In this document: one piece after another, positions 17,474 through 26,860 of the stretch | How the letters are laid out: every line of letters starts with the position of its first letter | How positions within the stretch are numbered: position 1 is the first letter of the stretch | Assembly: GCA_900457075.1 (NCBI GenBank) | Contig: UGYN01000002.1 | Location: 3,100,001-3,164,000 of the forward strand | Direction of reading: 5' to 3' | DNA: 64,000 nt | Source of the DNA: Serratia quinivorans | GTDB taxonomy: Bacteria > Pseudomonadota > Gammaproteobacteria > Enterobacterales > Enterobacteriaceae | Translations under genes and position numbers: made by a program | The notes under the pieces: generated by a model | What the model saw: only the letters and a program-made list of their open reading frames with translations | The model's database searches: none | Told to the model about the DNA's origin: nothing

Positions 17474-19198
17474 ATGCGTGATGCTTACCGGAGTCTGTTA
17501 ACGGCGCTGAGCGCCGTGCTGGCGCTGTGGCTCATCCTGGGCTTCTGGCCGCTGTCTATCACCAGCCGTGCGGCACTCAGCCTGCTGGTTATCCTGGCGT
17601 GCGGCATGATGCTGTGGTGCCAGCGACGGGCGGCCCTGACGCTTGCCGCCGCGGTCATTGATCTCGGGGATAACAGTCTGCCGCCGGAAGATTTTCAGGG
17701 GGCGGTCATTCTGGCCTGCGGGGATAACACGGCGCTCTTTGCGCCCGGAACCTGCCATCGGGAAACCCGGCAGGGCTGGTATCTGTGGGTAAAGGATGCG
17801 GAACATCTGCCAAAGCTTGCGCAGCACCTGAGCCAGGTGCGCCCGGCCCTGGTGTCGCAGATTTCTGTCTTACTGGCCATTCAGCCCGAAAAACACACCT
17901 CTGCGGATGATTTTACCCAGCAGCTTAGGGGCTGGCAGCGTGGTGTGGTGCAGTGTCGTCCCACAACAGGCAGTATTCCGCCCGTCTGGACTGTCACCTG
18001 GGTGTCGCCGTCAGCCGCCAGCCACGACGCAGAGCCCATTTGGTTTACTACCGTCAGTAACCGCGCCGGCATTCAGGTCTATCAGCCCGGTCAGGGCAAT
18101 CTGTCACTGGCGGAGTGGACCCGGGACAACGATGCCCGCGAGCGTCTGTCACGCCTGAGTCAGGGGTTGTGGCTGGACAGCCTGCTGAGTTGGCAGGCAA
18201 GCACCGTTAACACACTGCTGCAGGTACGTCATGGCGAGTCGCCTGCCCTGAAGCCCTGTGCTCAGGGGATCTGTATGACGCCCGTCAGAGGGCTTACCGA
18301 CAACCTCTGGCAACAGCATATCGCCGGCCTCACGGCCCTGCCCCCGGACATTCCTCCGTCCGAAGATCCCTTACCGTTGCCGGAGCTGCTGCTGTCCGGC
18401 CTGCCACGACGCCGGGGCGTCAGTCGCCGGATGGTGTTCTGGCGTTATGTCGGCCTTATTGCGGGGATTTTCCTGGCACTGGCGATGCTGGCGTCCTGGG
18501 TGAATAACCAGCGTCTGATCCGCAATGTCGGCGATCACCTTGCTCTCTATCATCACCTTGGCGGTCAGCCCGTTGCCCCTAAACTCCGGGCGCAGCAACG
18601 TCTGCGTGCTGACGGGGCGCTGCTGGATGACTGGCAGCGGCGCGGTGAGCCCCTGCGCTACCGCTTAGGGTTGTATCAGGGACTGCGCCTGATCCCACCT
18701 GTAGAAGCGGCGGTGAATGACTGGGCACCGCCACTACCACCACCGCCTGTTATCAAAAAGATTATTCAGGGACTGAAAACCGTCCGCCTCGACAGCATGT
18801 CGCTGTTCGACTCCGGCAAAGCGGATCTGAAGGTGGGTTCGACCAAAGTGCTGGTGAACTCCCTGGTGGGCATCAAAGCCAGACCGGGCTGGCTGATTGT
18901 GGTGGCGGGTCACACCGACAACACCGGCAGTCAGCAGATCAACCAACCGCTGTCCCTGAAGCGTGCTGAATCGGTGCGCAACTGGATGCGTGACACCGGC
19001 GATGTGCCGGAAAGCTGTTTTGCGGTGCAGGGCTACGGCGCAAGCCGCCCCGTAACGACAAACGATACGCCGGAAGGCCGTGCGCTCAACCGCCGTGTCG
19101 AAATCAGTCTGGTACCTCAGGCCGACGCCTGTCAGATACCGGGCAAACCCCAAGCGTCATCGCAGGATGATGACGTATCACAACACACTGGAGAGTAA
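17474..19198 (+). CDS. T6SS-associated OmpA-domain membrane protein (TagL-like)
   Basis: About 574 residues. Two N-terminal hydrophobic segments (LSAVLALWLILGFWPL, ALSLLVILACGMMLW), a long middle domain, a third membrane helix near residue 325-345 (VGLIAGIFLALAMLASWV), a Pro-rich linker (APPLPPPPVIKK), and a C-terminal OmpA/MotB domain. The latter shows SLFDSGKADLK, VVAGHTDNTGS, LSLKRAESVRNWM and LNRRVEISL, the peptidoglycan-binding signature. It anchors the secretion membrane complex to the cell wall, compensating for a TssL without that domain. Start 17474 (ATG) rather than the GTG three bases earlier. Intact; family role by analogy to TagL. Confidence 0.87.
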   Translation: MRDAYRSLLTALSAVLALWLILGFWPLSITSRAALSLLVILACGMMLWCQRRAALTLAAAVIDLGDNSLPPEDFQGAVILACGDNTALFAPGTCHRETRQGWYLWVKDAEHLPKLAQHLSQVRPALVSQISVLLAIQPEKHTSADDFTQQLRGWQRGVVQCRPTTGSIPPVWTVTWVSPSAASHDAEPIWFTTVSNRAGIQVYQPGQGNLSLAEWTRDNDARERLSRLSQGLWLDSLLSWQASTVNTLLQVRHGESPALKPCAQGICMTPVRGLTDNLWQQHIAGLTALPPDIPPSEDPLPLPELLLSGLPRRRGVSRRMVFWRYVGLIAGIFLALAMLASWVNNQRLIRNVGDHLALYHHLGGQPVAPKLRAQQRLRADGALLDDWQRRGEPLRYRLGLYQGLRLIPPVEAAVNDWAPPLPPPPVIKKIIQGLKTVRLDSMSLFDSGKADLKVGSTKVLVNSLVGIKARPGWLIVVAGHTDNTGSQQINQPLSLKRAESVRNWMRDTGDVPESCFAVQGYGASRPVTTNDTPEGRALNRRVEISLVPQADACQIPGKPQASSQDDDVSQHTGE

Positions 19199-19202
19199 TT
19201 CC

Positions 19203-19694
19203 ATGGCAATTCCTGTTTATCTTTGGCTGAAAGACGACGGCGGTGCGGATATTAAAGGTTCCGTAGACGTTAAAGACCGTGAAGGCAGCATCGAAGTGGT
19301 GGCACAGGAGCATAACCTGTACATCCCGACCGATAACAACACCGGCAAGTTGACCGGGACCCGCATTCACACCCCGTTCCTGTTCACCAAGGAAATCGAC
19401 TCCTCCAGCCCGTACCTGTACAAGGCGGTGACCACCGGCCAGACCCTGAAGTCTGCCGAATTCAAGTGGTACAAAATCAACGACGCGGGCCAGGAAGTTG
19501 AATATTTCAACACCAAACTTGAGAACGTCAAGCTGGTGAAAGTCGCGCCGAAAATGCACGACATCAAAGATCCTTCCTTCGAGAAGCATAACCACCTCGA
19601 AGCGATCGAGCTGCGTTACGAAAAAATCACCTGGACCTACAAAGACGGCAACATCATTCATTCCGACTCCTGGAGCGAACGTACTACTGCGTAA
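19203..19694 (+). CDS. hcp: T6SS tube protein Hcp (TssD)
   Basis: A 163-residue Hcp, which stacks as hexameric rings to form the secreted inner tube and carries small effectors. The ATG at 19203 gives MAIPVYLWLKDDGGADIKGS, the family start; the longer frame from 19080 lies inside the upstream gene. IRYEKITW-like LRYEKITWTYKDGNI near the C-terminus and HTPFLFTKEIDSSSPYLYKA in the middle are typical. Codon use is the most biased of the cluster (CTG, AAC, AAA, GAC), consistent with high expression. Two hairpins follow it before clpV. Confidence 0.95.
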   Translation: MAIPVYLWLKDDGGADIKGSVDVKDREGSIEVVAQEHNLYIPTDNNTGKLTGTRIHTPFLFTKEIDSSSPYLYKAVTTGQTLKSAEFKWYKINDAGQEVEYFNTKLENVKLVKVAPKMHDIKDPSFEKHNHLEAIELRYEKITWTYKDGNIIHSDSWSERTTA

Positions 19695-19700
19695 GCCCAT

Positions 19701-19763
19701 TGCGGGCAGGTTCTCCTGTCCGCAGTTTTGCTGAGTGTCTGCGAGCCGGGCGCTCAGCAAAAC
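19701..19763 (+). terminator. double hairpin between hcp and clpV
   Basis: First stem TGCGGGCAGG/CCTGTCCGCA (19701-19710, 19715-19724, one mismatch) with a TTCT loop, followed by GTTTT. Second stem GTTTTGCTGAG/CTCAGCAAAAC (19725-19735, 19753-19763), perfect over 11 bp. Likely a partial terminator or mRNA stabiliser that lets hcp be made in excess over downstream genes; that effect is inferred. Confidence 0.6.
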
Positions 19764-19865
19764 CACAATCTGACTGCCAGCCTGACCTTGTGCGCTCTGG
19801 TCTCCTGAACAACGGGAAACAGCGAGGGCGGTAGCGTGTCCAGGAACCGATAAAGAGAGAATCTC

Positions 19866-22505
19866 ATGGAAAACCCAGCCATTCTGCTGCGACGTCTGAA
19901 CCCTTACTGTGCCCGTGCCATGGAAGGGGCCGCCTCCCTGTGCCAGACCCGTGCACATGCGGAAATCCTGCCAGAGCACTGGCTGCTGAAACTGCTGGAG
20001 CAGGGCGAAGGTGACCTGACGGTGCTGGCGCGTCGCTACGAATGGGACATGGACGCCCTGTGGCAGGACTTACTCGGCTGGCTGGATGCGTTGCCGCGCT
20101 CCGTACGCAATCGCCCACAGCTGGCAGACAGCGTTCAGACACTTATGCAGGACGCCTGGATGCGGGCGTCACTGGCAGGTGAAGAACACATTCGCAGTGT
20201 CCACCTGCTGATGGCGATGGTCGATAAACCGAAACTGGCGCGCTGCGACGGTCTGTGGCCATTACTGACCCTGGGGCAAAGCCAACTGGAACGCCTGCGT
20301 CCGTTGCTGGATGCACAGTCGGATGAGCGTCCGGAAATGCAGCACGACGCCGAACTGGCGCAGCGTCACGGTGGCGAAGTGGAGTTTGTAGGGCGTCCGG
20401 TCGGGGCTCAGATAAAAGAAGGTGAACTCAATCCTGCGCTACAGAACGCACTGGATAAATTCACCCTCGACGTCACTGCCAAGGCGAAAGAGGGCAAAAT
20501 CGATCCGGTGTTCGGTCGCGATACCGAAATCCGCCAGATGGTCGATATTCTCTCCCGCCGTCGTAAGAACAACCCCATTCTGGTCGGCGAACCGGGTGTT
20601 GGTAAAACCGCTCTGGTGGAAGGCCTGGCGCTGCGCATTGCCGAAGGCAATGTACCGGAAAGTCTGAAAACCGTCAGCCTGCGCACCCTCGACTTGGGTC
20701 TGTTGCAGGCGGGGGCGGGCGTGAAAGGTGAATTCGAACAGCGGCTGAAAAACGTGATTGATGCGGTGCAGGCGTCGCCAGCACCCGTGCTGCTGTTTAT
20801 CGACGAAGCGCACACCATAATCGGCGCGGGCAATCAGGCGGGCGGCGCGGATGCGGCTAACCTGCTGAAACCGGCGCTGGCGCGCGGTGAGCTGCGCACC
20901 ATTGCTGCCACCACCTGGAGCGAATACAAACAGTATTTTGAACGCGATGCCGCGCTGGAGCGTCGCTTCCAGATGGTGAAAGTGGATGAGCCGGACGACG
21001 AGACCGCCTGCCTGATGCTGCGTGGCCTGAAATCCCGCTATGCCGAGCATCACAACGTCCACATTACAGACGATGCGGTGCGGGCTGCGGTTACGCTGTC
21101 GCGCCGCTATCTGACCGGCCGTCAACTGCCGGATAAAGCGGTTGACCTGCTCGACACCGCCGCCGCCCGCGTACGCATGAGTCTTGATACCGTACCGGAA
21201 GCGATAGTGCGCCTGAAAGCGCAGCTGACCGCGCTGGAACTGGAAGAGCAGGCCCTGCTGGAGGATATCGCGGTCGGAGGCAGTACGCACAGCGACCGGC
21301 TGAGCCTGATTGAACAACAGCGAGTGGCGCTCGACAGTACCCTGCAGCAGCAGGAAAGTCGTTTTATCCATGAAAAGTTACTGGCACAGCAGCTGATGGC
21401 CAGCCGCCAGGATATCAGTCAGCAGGCCGAAATCATGGCACTGAAGCAACAGCTGGAAAATGAACAACAGGGCGACGCCCTGATTCAGGTGGATGTGGAC
21501 CCCCGCACCGTGGCCAACGTGATTGCCGACTGGACCGGGGTGCCGATTTCCTCGCTGATGAAGGACGAACAGACTGAACTGCTGAACCTGGAATATGAAA
21601 TCGGTAAACGTGTCGTCGGGCAGGACGTGGCGCTCAACGCCATCGCCCAGCGTCTGCGTGCGGCCAAAACCGGGCTGACCTCTGAAAACGGCCCGCAGGG
21701 CGTGTTCCTGCTGGTCGGCCCGAGCGGCACCGGGAAAACCGAAACCGCACTCACGCTCGCAGAAGTGCTGTACGGCGGTGAAAAATCGCTCATCACCATC
21801 AACCTGTCGGAGTACCAGGAGCCGCATACCGTTTCCCAACTGAAGGGATCGCCTCCGGGCTACGTCGGTTACGGCCAGGGCGGCATCCTGACCGAAGCGG
21901 TACGCAAGCGCCCGTACAGCGTGGTGCTGCTGGATGAGGTGGAAAAAGCGCACCGCGATGTCATGAACCTGTTTTATCAGGTGTTCGACCGCGGCTTTAT
22001 GCGCGACGGTGAAGGGCGTGAAATCGACTTCCGCAACACTGTCATTCTGATGACCTCCAACCTCGGCAGTGACCACATTATGCAACTGCTGGACGAGCAG
22101 CTGGACGCTACCGAAGGCGAGCTGCACGAGCTGCTGCGGCCCATCCTGCGTGACCACTTCCAGCCCGCACTGCTGGCCCGTTTCCAGACGGTAATTTATC
22201 GCCCTCTGGCGGAAACCGCCATGCGTACCATCGTGCAGATGAAGCTGGATCAGGTCAGCAAGCGCTTACGTCGTCATTACGGTCTGACCACGCACATCGA
22301 CGAGAGCCTGTTCGACGCGCTGACTTCTGCCTGCCTGTTACCGGACACCGGTGCCCGTAACGTCGACAGCCTGCTCAACCAGCAAATCCTGCCGGTGCTG
22401 AGCCAGCAACTGCTCACCCATATGGCGGCGAAGCAGAAACCGAAATCGCTGACGTTAGGCTGGAGTGATGAGGAAGGGATTGTGCTGGAGTTTGCTCATG
22501 GCTGA
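19866..22505 (+). CDS. clpV: T6SS sheath-recycling ATPase ClpV (TssH)
   Basis: An 879-residue class II Clp/Hsp100 ATPase with two AAA domains: Walker A GEPGVGKT (Lys247) with Walker B VLLFIDEAHT, and Walker A GPSGTGKT (Lys624) with Walker B SVVLLDEVEKAH. The N-terminal domain (about 1-160) binds contracted sheath, and a shortened coiled-coil M domain lies around residues 450-530. The DWTGVP motif before the second AAA domain is present. It disassembles the contracted TssBC sheath so subunits can be reused. Length and motifs are normal; it overlaps the next gene by 8 bases. Confidence 0.96.
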   Translation: MENPAILLRRLNPYCARAMEGAASLCQTRAHAEILPEHWLLKLLEQGEGDLTVLARRYEWDMDALWQDLLGWLDALPRSVRNRPQLADSVQTLMQDAWMRASLAGEEHIRSVHLLMAMVDKPKLARCDGLWPLLTLGQSQLERLRPLLDAQSDERPEMQHDAELAQRHGGEVEFVGRPVGAQIKEGELNPALQNALDKFTLDVTAKAKEGKIDPVFGRDTEIRQMVDILSRRRKNNPILVGEPGVGKTALVEGLALRIAEGNVPESLKTVSLRTLDLGLLQAGAGVKGEFEQRLKNVIDAVQASPAPVLLFIDEAHTIIGAGNQAGGADAANLLKPALARGELRTIAATTWSEYKQYFERDAALERRFQMVKVDEPDDETACLMLRGLKSRYAEHHNVHITDDAVRAAVTLSRRYLTGRQLPDKAVDLLDTAAARVRMSLDTVPEAIVRLKAQLTALELEEQALLEDIAVGGSTHSDRLSLIEQQRVALDSTLQQQESRFIHEKLLAQQLMASRQDISQQAEIMALKQQLENEQQGDALIQVDVDPRTVANVIADWTGVPISSLMKDEQTELLNLEYEIGKRVVGQDVALNAIAQRLRAAKTGLTSENGPQGVFLLVGPSGTGKTETALTLAEVLYGGEKSLITINLSEYQEPHTVSQLKGSPPGYVGYGQGGILTEAVRKRPYSVVLLDEVEKAHRDVMNLFYQVFDRGFMRDGEGREIDFRNTVILMTSNLGSDHIMQLLDEQLDATEGELHELLRPILRDHFQPALLARFQTVIYRPLAETAMRTIVQMKLDQVSKRLRRHYGLTTHIDESLFDALTSACLLPDTGARNVDSLLNQQILPVLSQQLLTHMAAKQKPKSLTLGWSDEEGIVLEFAHG

Positions 22506-23046
22506 GAAAAAGCAGGATAACGACAATTTAAAGGAAGGTGGTATCAGGTTACTGACAACAGGTGAAATACAGCTGGCACAATCGGTGTTTGCGTCAACGA
22601 TTGAGTATGCAAGTGTGTGGATCCACAAGGACAGCTATCTGCCTTTTAATCTGCAGAATGAAAATACGGCAATGACGCCGAACGGTGAGCTGTATTTTCG
22701 TAATCAGTACCATGATGACTTTTCGCTGTCGCTCGATGATATGCAGCATCTGTTTATCCATGAAATGAGCCATGTCTGGCAACGTGCCCGAGGGATGAAT
22801 GTTATCGGCCGGGGATTGGTAAGTTGGATGGTCAGTTATCGTTATCCCCTTGATGGACGGCTGTTAAGTGAGTATCCAATGGAGCAGCAGGCACAGATTA
22901 TTGCGGATAATTTCACCTTTCAGACTCATGGTTATTATGGCTGGCAGAAACTTAGGGGATGGGAGATCGTTACATTGGATGGCAATACTTCTGAACCGAT
23001 AATCCGGGAAATGTATCAAAAAACATTGAGAGGATTTCCATGGTGA
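22498..23046 (+). CDS. Vgr-related protein with HExxH-type motif
   Basis: A 182-residue soluble protein starting at the ATG at 22498, which overlaps the clpV stop and has TGGAG 7 bases upstream. It contains LFIHEMSHVWQRARG, a zincin-like HExxH motif (HEMSH), followed by an acidic residue further on (LLSEYPMEQQAQIIADNF), which could complete a metal site as in gluzincins. Similar proteins are found beside vgrG genes and have been annotated Vgr-related. It could be an effector, a chaperone or a cell-wall-processing enzyme; no signal peptide is seen, so secretion through the T6SS or a cytoplasmic role is more likely. It lies directly before a lipoprotein gene (overlap at ATGG-TGA), hinting at an effector-immunity pair. 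That pairing is inference. Confidence 0.65.
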   Translation: MAEKKQDNDNLKEGGIRLLTTGEIQLAQSVFASTIEYASVWIHKDSYLPFNLQNENTAMTPNGELYFRNQYHDDFSLSLDDMQHLFIHEMSHVWQRARGMNVIGRGLVSWMVSYRYPLDGRLLSEYPMEQQAQIIADNFTFQTHGYYGWQKLRGWEIVTLDGNTSEPIIREMYQKTLRGFPW

Positions 23047-23474
23047 AAATAAAAAAACGACACTCAATATTACTGTCTGGCTTGCTAGCTGCTTCTCTTT
23101 TGACATTAACGGGATGTCCGTGGGGAGGAATGAAATATTACCCTGCAGAAACAACTCATGTTTTTATGAAAAATAATTCGCTTTGTTTTTCTATTCCAGA
23201 CAGTAAAGATTATCAGCCCGTTTTTGTCGCAGTCAATCTCAGGGGCACACCTTCGAAAGAGCGAAAGTTTATTGACCATCCACAATTACGTGTGACAGAT
23301 GGTCAATTATGTTTCCCACCTTCGCACTATCATTTTCCTGATACATCAACTGAGCCCTTTGTGATTGAGTTTGTATTGCAATCTCAGGATGAAAATAATC
23401 ATCCAAGAAGTTTTGTTACGGAAATTGAAATAATTAGAGGTAGGGCTCGGAACGTGTTTTTTACGGAGAGATAG
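23040..23474 (+). CDS. putative T6SS immunity lipoprotein
   Basis: A 144-residue lipoprotein with the lipobox LTLTGCP (Cys about 26) after a basic start and hydrophobic core. The mature part carries the shared block DYQPVFVAVNLRGTPSKERK and ends in SFVTEIEIIRGRARNVFF. It is a paralogue of the next lipoprotein. Its start overlaps the end of the HEMSH protein, so the two are translated together. Periplasmic lipoproteins encoded next to vgrG commonly neutralise cognate effectors; this role is inferred from context and family resemblance. Confidence 0.7.
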   Translation: MVKIKKRHSILLSGLLAASLLTLTGCPWGGMKYYPAETTHVFMKNNSLCFSIPDSKDYQPVFVAVNLRGTPSKERKFIDHPQLRVTDGQLCFPPSHYHFPDTSTEPFVIEFVLQSQDENNHPRSFVTEIEIIRGRARNVFFTER

Positions 23475-23532
23475 CTCGGTCAATCTGATTTTTCACGCTA
23501 AATATAGCTCTTCATGTCATATTCTATTCTCG

Positions 23533-24015
23533 ATGATGCTAAAAATGCAGAAATATAGTGTTGGATTCTCCATGGTGAGTATTTCGTGGTCCTTACTGTT
23601 GTCTGGCATGTGCCTAATGATGCTTACAGGGTGTCCTGGCCCAGGTGACAGAATGGTACCGGACGAAACCTCGTTAGCCACTTGGAAGGTATGTATTGAG
23701 ATCAAGGATGCGCAGGATTATCAACCTGTTGCTATTGCCATCAATTTGCGCGGAACACCCTCGAAGGACAAAAAATATAACTTCTCTCCTGATCTCATTG
23801 TTTCATATGGAGAACTCTGCATTCCGTCTTCTTATTATAGTTTTGTAAGCGGAAATAAATATATCGTCGAGTTTATATTGCGTTCGACCAGAAGTGATAA
23901 TGAATCAAGAAGTTTTTTTGTCGGTATGGGTATTAATAACAATCAAGTATATAGTTTCCCTCTGAGCGACCGAGAATTTGCAAGGCCGTATGGCTCAATT
24001 AAAGTTTCTGAATAG
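23533..24015 (+). CDS. putative T6SS immunity lipoprotein, paralogue
   Basis: About 160 residues with a lipobox (LMMLTGCPGPGD). It shares with the previous gene the block DYQPVAIAINLRGTPSKDKK, a following ELCIPSSYYSF (compare QLCFPPSHYHF) and the ESRSFFVGMG tail, so the pair arose by duplication. AT-rich codon use sets both apart from the core T6SS genes, as expected for exchangeable immunity genes. The start is uncertain: ATG at 23533, 23542 or 23572 (MVSISW) are all possible. Confidence 0.65.
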   Translation: MMLKMQKYSVGFSMVSISWSLLLSGMCLMMLTGCPGPGDRMVPDETSLATWKVCIEIKDAQDYQPVAIAINLRGTPSKDKKYNFSPDLIVSYGELCIPSSYYSFVSGNKYIVEFILRSTRSDNESRSFFVGMGINNNQVYSFPLSDREFARPYGSIKVSE

Positions 24016-24033
24016 TGTTTCGGCATCAAAACA

Positions 24034-24243
24034 ATGAAGATTTTTATCTTTATCAGTTTAGTCATAGTGGGTGTGCTGTTTCTTCCGGATGCATGTTTTT
24101 ACACATTCGTTAAGCACTTTATTCCCATTAGTGGCGATGGCGAATACGGCATAGACAATTTTGAAATAACCGTGTTGCTGATTAAAACCCTCGCCTGCAC
24201 CCTCGGGGCCGGAGCCGTAATCACTCTTTTTCGTACTCTCTGA
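24034..24243 (+). CDS. small membrane protein of unknown function
   Basis: A 69-residue protein with two hydrophobic helices (IFIFISLVIVGVLFLPD and VLLIKTLACTLGAGAVITLF) around a short polar loop (HFIPISGDGEYGIDNF). Located 18 bases after a lipoprotein gene and 70 bases before vgrG. It may be an inner-membrane immunity or accessory protein; no family recognised. Confidence 0.5.
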   Translation: MKIFIFISLVIVGVLFLPDACFYTFVKHFIPISGDGEYGIDNFEITVLLIKTLACTLGAGAVITLFRTL

Positions 24244-24313
24244 GTACCTAAACCTGTTACTTGCCTATCGGCAAGAAAGTCATGGACAGCAGGTTATCCC
24301 ATGGAGTCACATC

Positions 24314-26860
24314 ATGAGTCTGACTGATACGCTGAAGAACACCCTGTCTGCGCTAACTGAAGGCGGGTTGAACCGTTACCAGCTGGATATTCCTTCCTGC
24401 ACATCTTCATTGGATGTTGAGGAGTTCAGCGGCAAAGAATTTATGAGTGATCTGTATTATTACACCGTCCTGTTTACCAGCAGCGATCTCAATATTGATG
24501 CCACACAGTTGCTGAGCAAACCGACCACGCTGACTATGGGGACGGGGCCACTGATGGGGCTGACCGGGCAGAAAGTGGTGCATGGGGTGGTAACGCATTT
24601 TAAGCGTATCAGGGGTTCACGTGACCAGGCGACTTACCAGATTATTATTGAGCCGTTCCTGTCTCTTCTGCGCCATCAGTTCCGTACCCATCGTTTCTTC
24701 GTCAACAAGTCGGTACCGGAGGTGGTCACCGAAGTCCTCCAGGAGCATGGGCTGAAAGACTGGGAGTATGAGTTCACGCTCAAGGCCGACTACCCGAAGC
24801 GGGAACAGATTAACCAGTATCAGGAAAATGACCTCGCGTTTATCGAACGCCTGCTGGCCGAAGTGGGGATATTTTATTTCTTCACCCTGCAGCCTGACAC
24901 TCAGACCGAAGTGGTGCACTTCGCGGACAAGCAGAGCGCCTGGACGTTCGGGAAAAAACTGCCGCTGAACAGCCCGTCGGGCATGAATGATAACGTGGTG
25001 GATTCAGTCTGGGGCGTCAACGTCCGGCACAACGTGGTGGAGCGCTCTGTTACAGCGAATGACTACAACCACCGGGAGGCCCAGAACGTCCTGTCTTCGG
25101 TGCCGGCAGACATGACCCGGGGCGACGGGGAGGGCATCACCTACGGAGAGGTGTATCACCACCGACCGCGCCATCTTGAGCGTGGCGATAAAATTACACC
25201 CGTGGCAGAAACTGCCAACTTCTGGGCGCGTCTGGAGCATGAACGCTTCCTGTCCAGCCAGACAACGGTGACCGGCAGCAGCACCGACCACACCCTCGGC
25301 CCGGCCCAGGTGCTGACCATTACGGAAACGGTCATCCCGCCGACCCTGCCCCGTGAAACCGAAAACGGGCTCATCATCGTCAGCGCCGGCTATACCGCCA
25401 GCCGTCAGAACGCCCTGAAGGTGGAGTGGGCGGCGATGCCGTACTACGAGAACCGTTGCTGGCGACCTGCGGCCAAAAAGCGCCCGGTGGTCAGCGGCAC
25501 CCTGATGGCACGCGTGACCAGCGCCAAAGACAACGATATCTACGCCTGGCAGGATGCATCGGGCATGTATAGGGTGAAGTTTGACGCCGACCGCGACGAC
25601 AAACGTCAGGGCATGGAAAGCATGCCGGTACGCTTTGCCAAACCTTACGGTGGTGATAAGTACGGTTTTCACTTCCCGCTGATACAGGGCACTGAAGTCG
25701 CCATTGCGTTCCACGAAGGCGATCCGGATCGTCCGTATATAGCCCATGCTATGCACGACTCCCGCCACGTTGACCACGTTACTGAAGCCAACAGCACACG
25801 CAATGTTATCCGTACCGCTGGCCTGAACAAACTGCGGATGGAAGATAAGCGCGGTGAGGAGCACGTTAAACTCAGTACCGAATACGGGGGCAAGACCCAA
25901 CTTAATTTAGGCCACAATGTTGACGATGACAGACTGCCGCGGGGCGAGGGCGCTGAACTGCGAACGGATGACTGGGTGGCTGTTCGGGGGGGAAAGGGGG
26001 TGTTCATCTCGGCTGATGCACAACAAGGTGCACAAGGTCGAATGATGGACATGGAGGATGCAATTCGGCAGCTTAAAAACGCACTATCACTGGCAAAAAG
26101 CTTAAGCGAAATTGTTCAAAAAGCTGGAGCTACACGAAGTGATTCAGGCTCCCAGGAAGAGCTTAATAATGCGCTGGAAGATTTGAAGCAGGCAGGTATT
26201 TTGGCCCATGCGCCTGATGGGATAGGAATTGTTAGCCCTAAATCGGTACGCATGGCTTCGGGGAGCGCAAGTGTTGGACTGATGTCAGGTAAAAATACGG
26301 ACATTAGCGCCGGGGAGTCAATTACGCTTGCTGCAACCAAAACAGTCAGCGTATTTGCGCAGGGAGAAGGGATGCAATTGGTTGCTGGCGCAGGAAAAAT
26401 GGATATCCAGGCCCAGAAAGGAGAGCTTAACGTAGAGGCACTACAGGACATCACGATAAGCAGTGCCGAAGGGAAAGTGTCCATAAACGCCAGTCAGGAA
26501 TTGTCGATCACCTGTGGCGGAGCCTATATCAAACTCAGTGGTGGTAATATCGAGTTGGGGGCACCGGGAAATATTTTATTGAAATGTACCAATGCGCAGA
26601 AAATGGGACCAGCCTCGCTGAACACTCCGCCGCGTACATTCCCGAAAGGGTACGGCGAGGGTTTCACATTAAAAGATCCTGATAGTGGGGAGATTCAACC
26701 TTTTACGTTTTTCAGAATCACAACTGGAGAAGGTGAGGTATATGAGGGCGTCTCTGATGAGCATGGAAAAACAATGCGAGTGTTCACCGCGATGCCATCA
26801 GCGCTAAAAATTGAATTCCCGGATGAAGAAATGTCTGATATCAAGGAAGAAAAGCAATGA
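24314..26860 (+). CDS. vgrG: T6SS spike protein VgrG (TssI) with C-terminal extension
   Basis: An 848-residue VgrG. The gp27-like part (1-about 380) includes RIRGSRDQATYQIIIEP and YQENDLAFIERLLAEVGIFY, and the gp5-like OB-fold includes RVKFDADRDDKRQ. A DUF2345 beta-helix (about 590-750) shows the repeated short motifs VSVFAQGEGMQLVAGAGK and LNVEALQDITISSAEGK. A C-terminal extension (about 770-848; FTFFRITTGEGEVYEGVSDE, HGKTMRVFTAMP) looks transthyretin-like, a kind of adaptor that docks effectors. The downstream lipase has a related beta-rich N-terminus and starts 4 bases before the vgrG stop, so they probably form a spike-effector pair. The segment after 26000 has lower GC than the rest, consistent with exchange of the tail together with its effector. 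Confidence 0.94.
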   Translation: MSLTDTLKNTLSALTEGGLNRYQLDIPSCTSSLDVEEFSGKEFMSDLYYYTVLFTSSDLNIDATQLLSKPTTLTMGTGPLMGLTGQKVVHGVVTHFKRIRGSRDQATYQIIIEPFLSLLRHQFRTHRFFVNKSVPEVVTEVLQEHGLKDWEYEFTLKADYPKREQINQYQENDLAFIERLLAEVGIFYFFTLQPDTQTEVVHFADKQSAWTFGKKLPLNSPSGMNDNVVDSVWGVNVRHNVVERSVTANDYNHREAQNVLSSVPADMTRGDGEGITYGEVYHHRPRHLERGDKITPVAETANFWARLEHERFLSSQTTVTGSSTDHTLGPAQVLTITETVIPPTLPRETENGLIIVSAGYTASRQNALKVEWAAMPYYENRCWRPAAKKRPVVSGTLMARVTSAKDNDIYAWQDASGMYRVKFDADRDDKRQGMESMPVRFAKPYGGDKYGFHFPLIQGTEVAIAFHEGDPDRPYIAHAMHDSRHVDHVTEANSTRNVIRTAGLNKLRMEDKRGEEHVKLSTEYGGKTQLNLGHNVDDDRLPRGEGAELRTDDWVAVRGGKGVFISADAQQGAQGRMMDMEDAIRQLKNALSLAKSLSEIVQKAGATRSDSGSQEELNNALEDLKQAGILAHAPDGIGIVSPKSVRMASGSASVGLMSGKNTDISAGESITLAATKTVSVFAQGEGMQLVAGAGKMDIQAQKGELNVEALQDITISSAEGKVSINASQELSITCGGAYIKLSGGNIELGAPGNILLKCTNAQKMGPASLNTPPRTFPKGYGEGFTLKDPDSGEIQPFTFFRITTGEGEVYEGVSDEHGKTMRVFTAMPSALKIEFPDEEMSDIKEEKQ

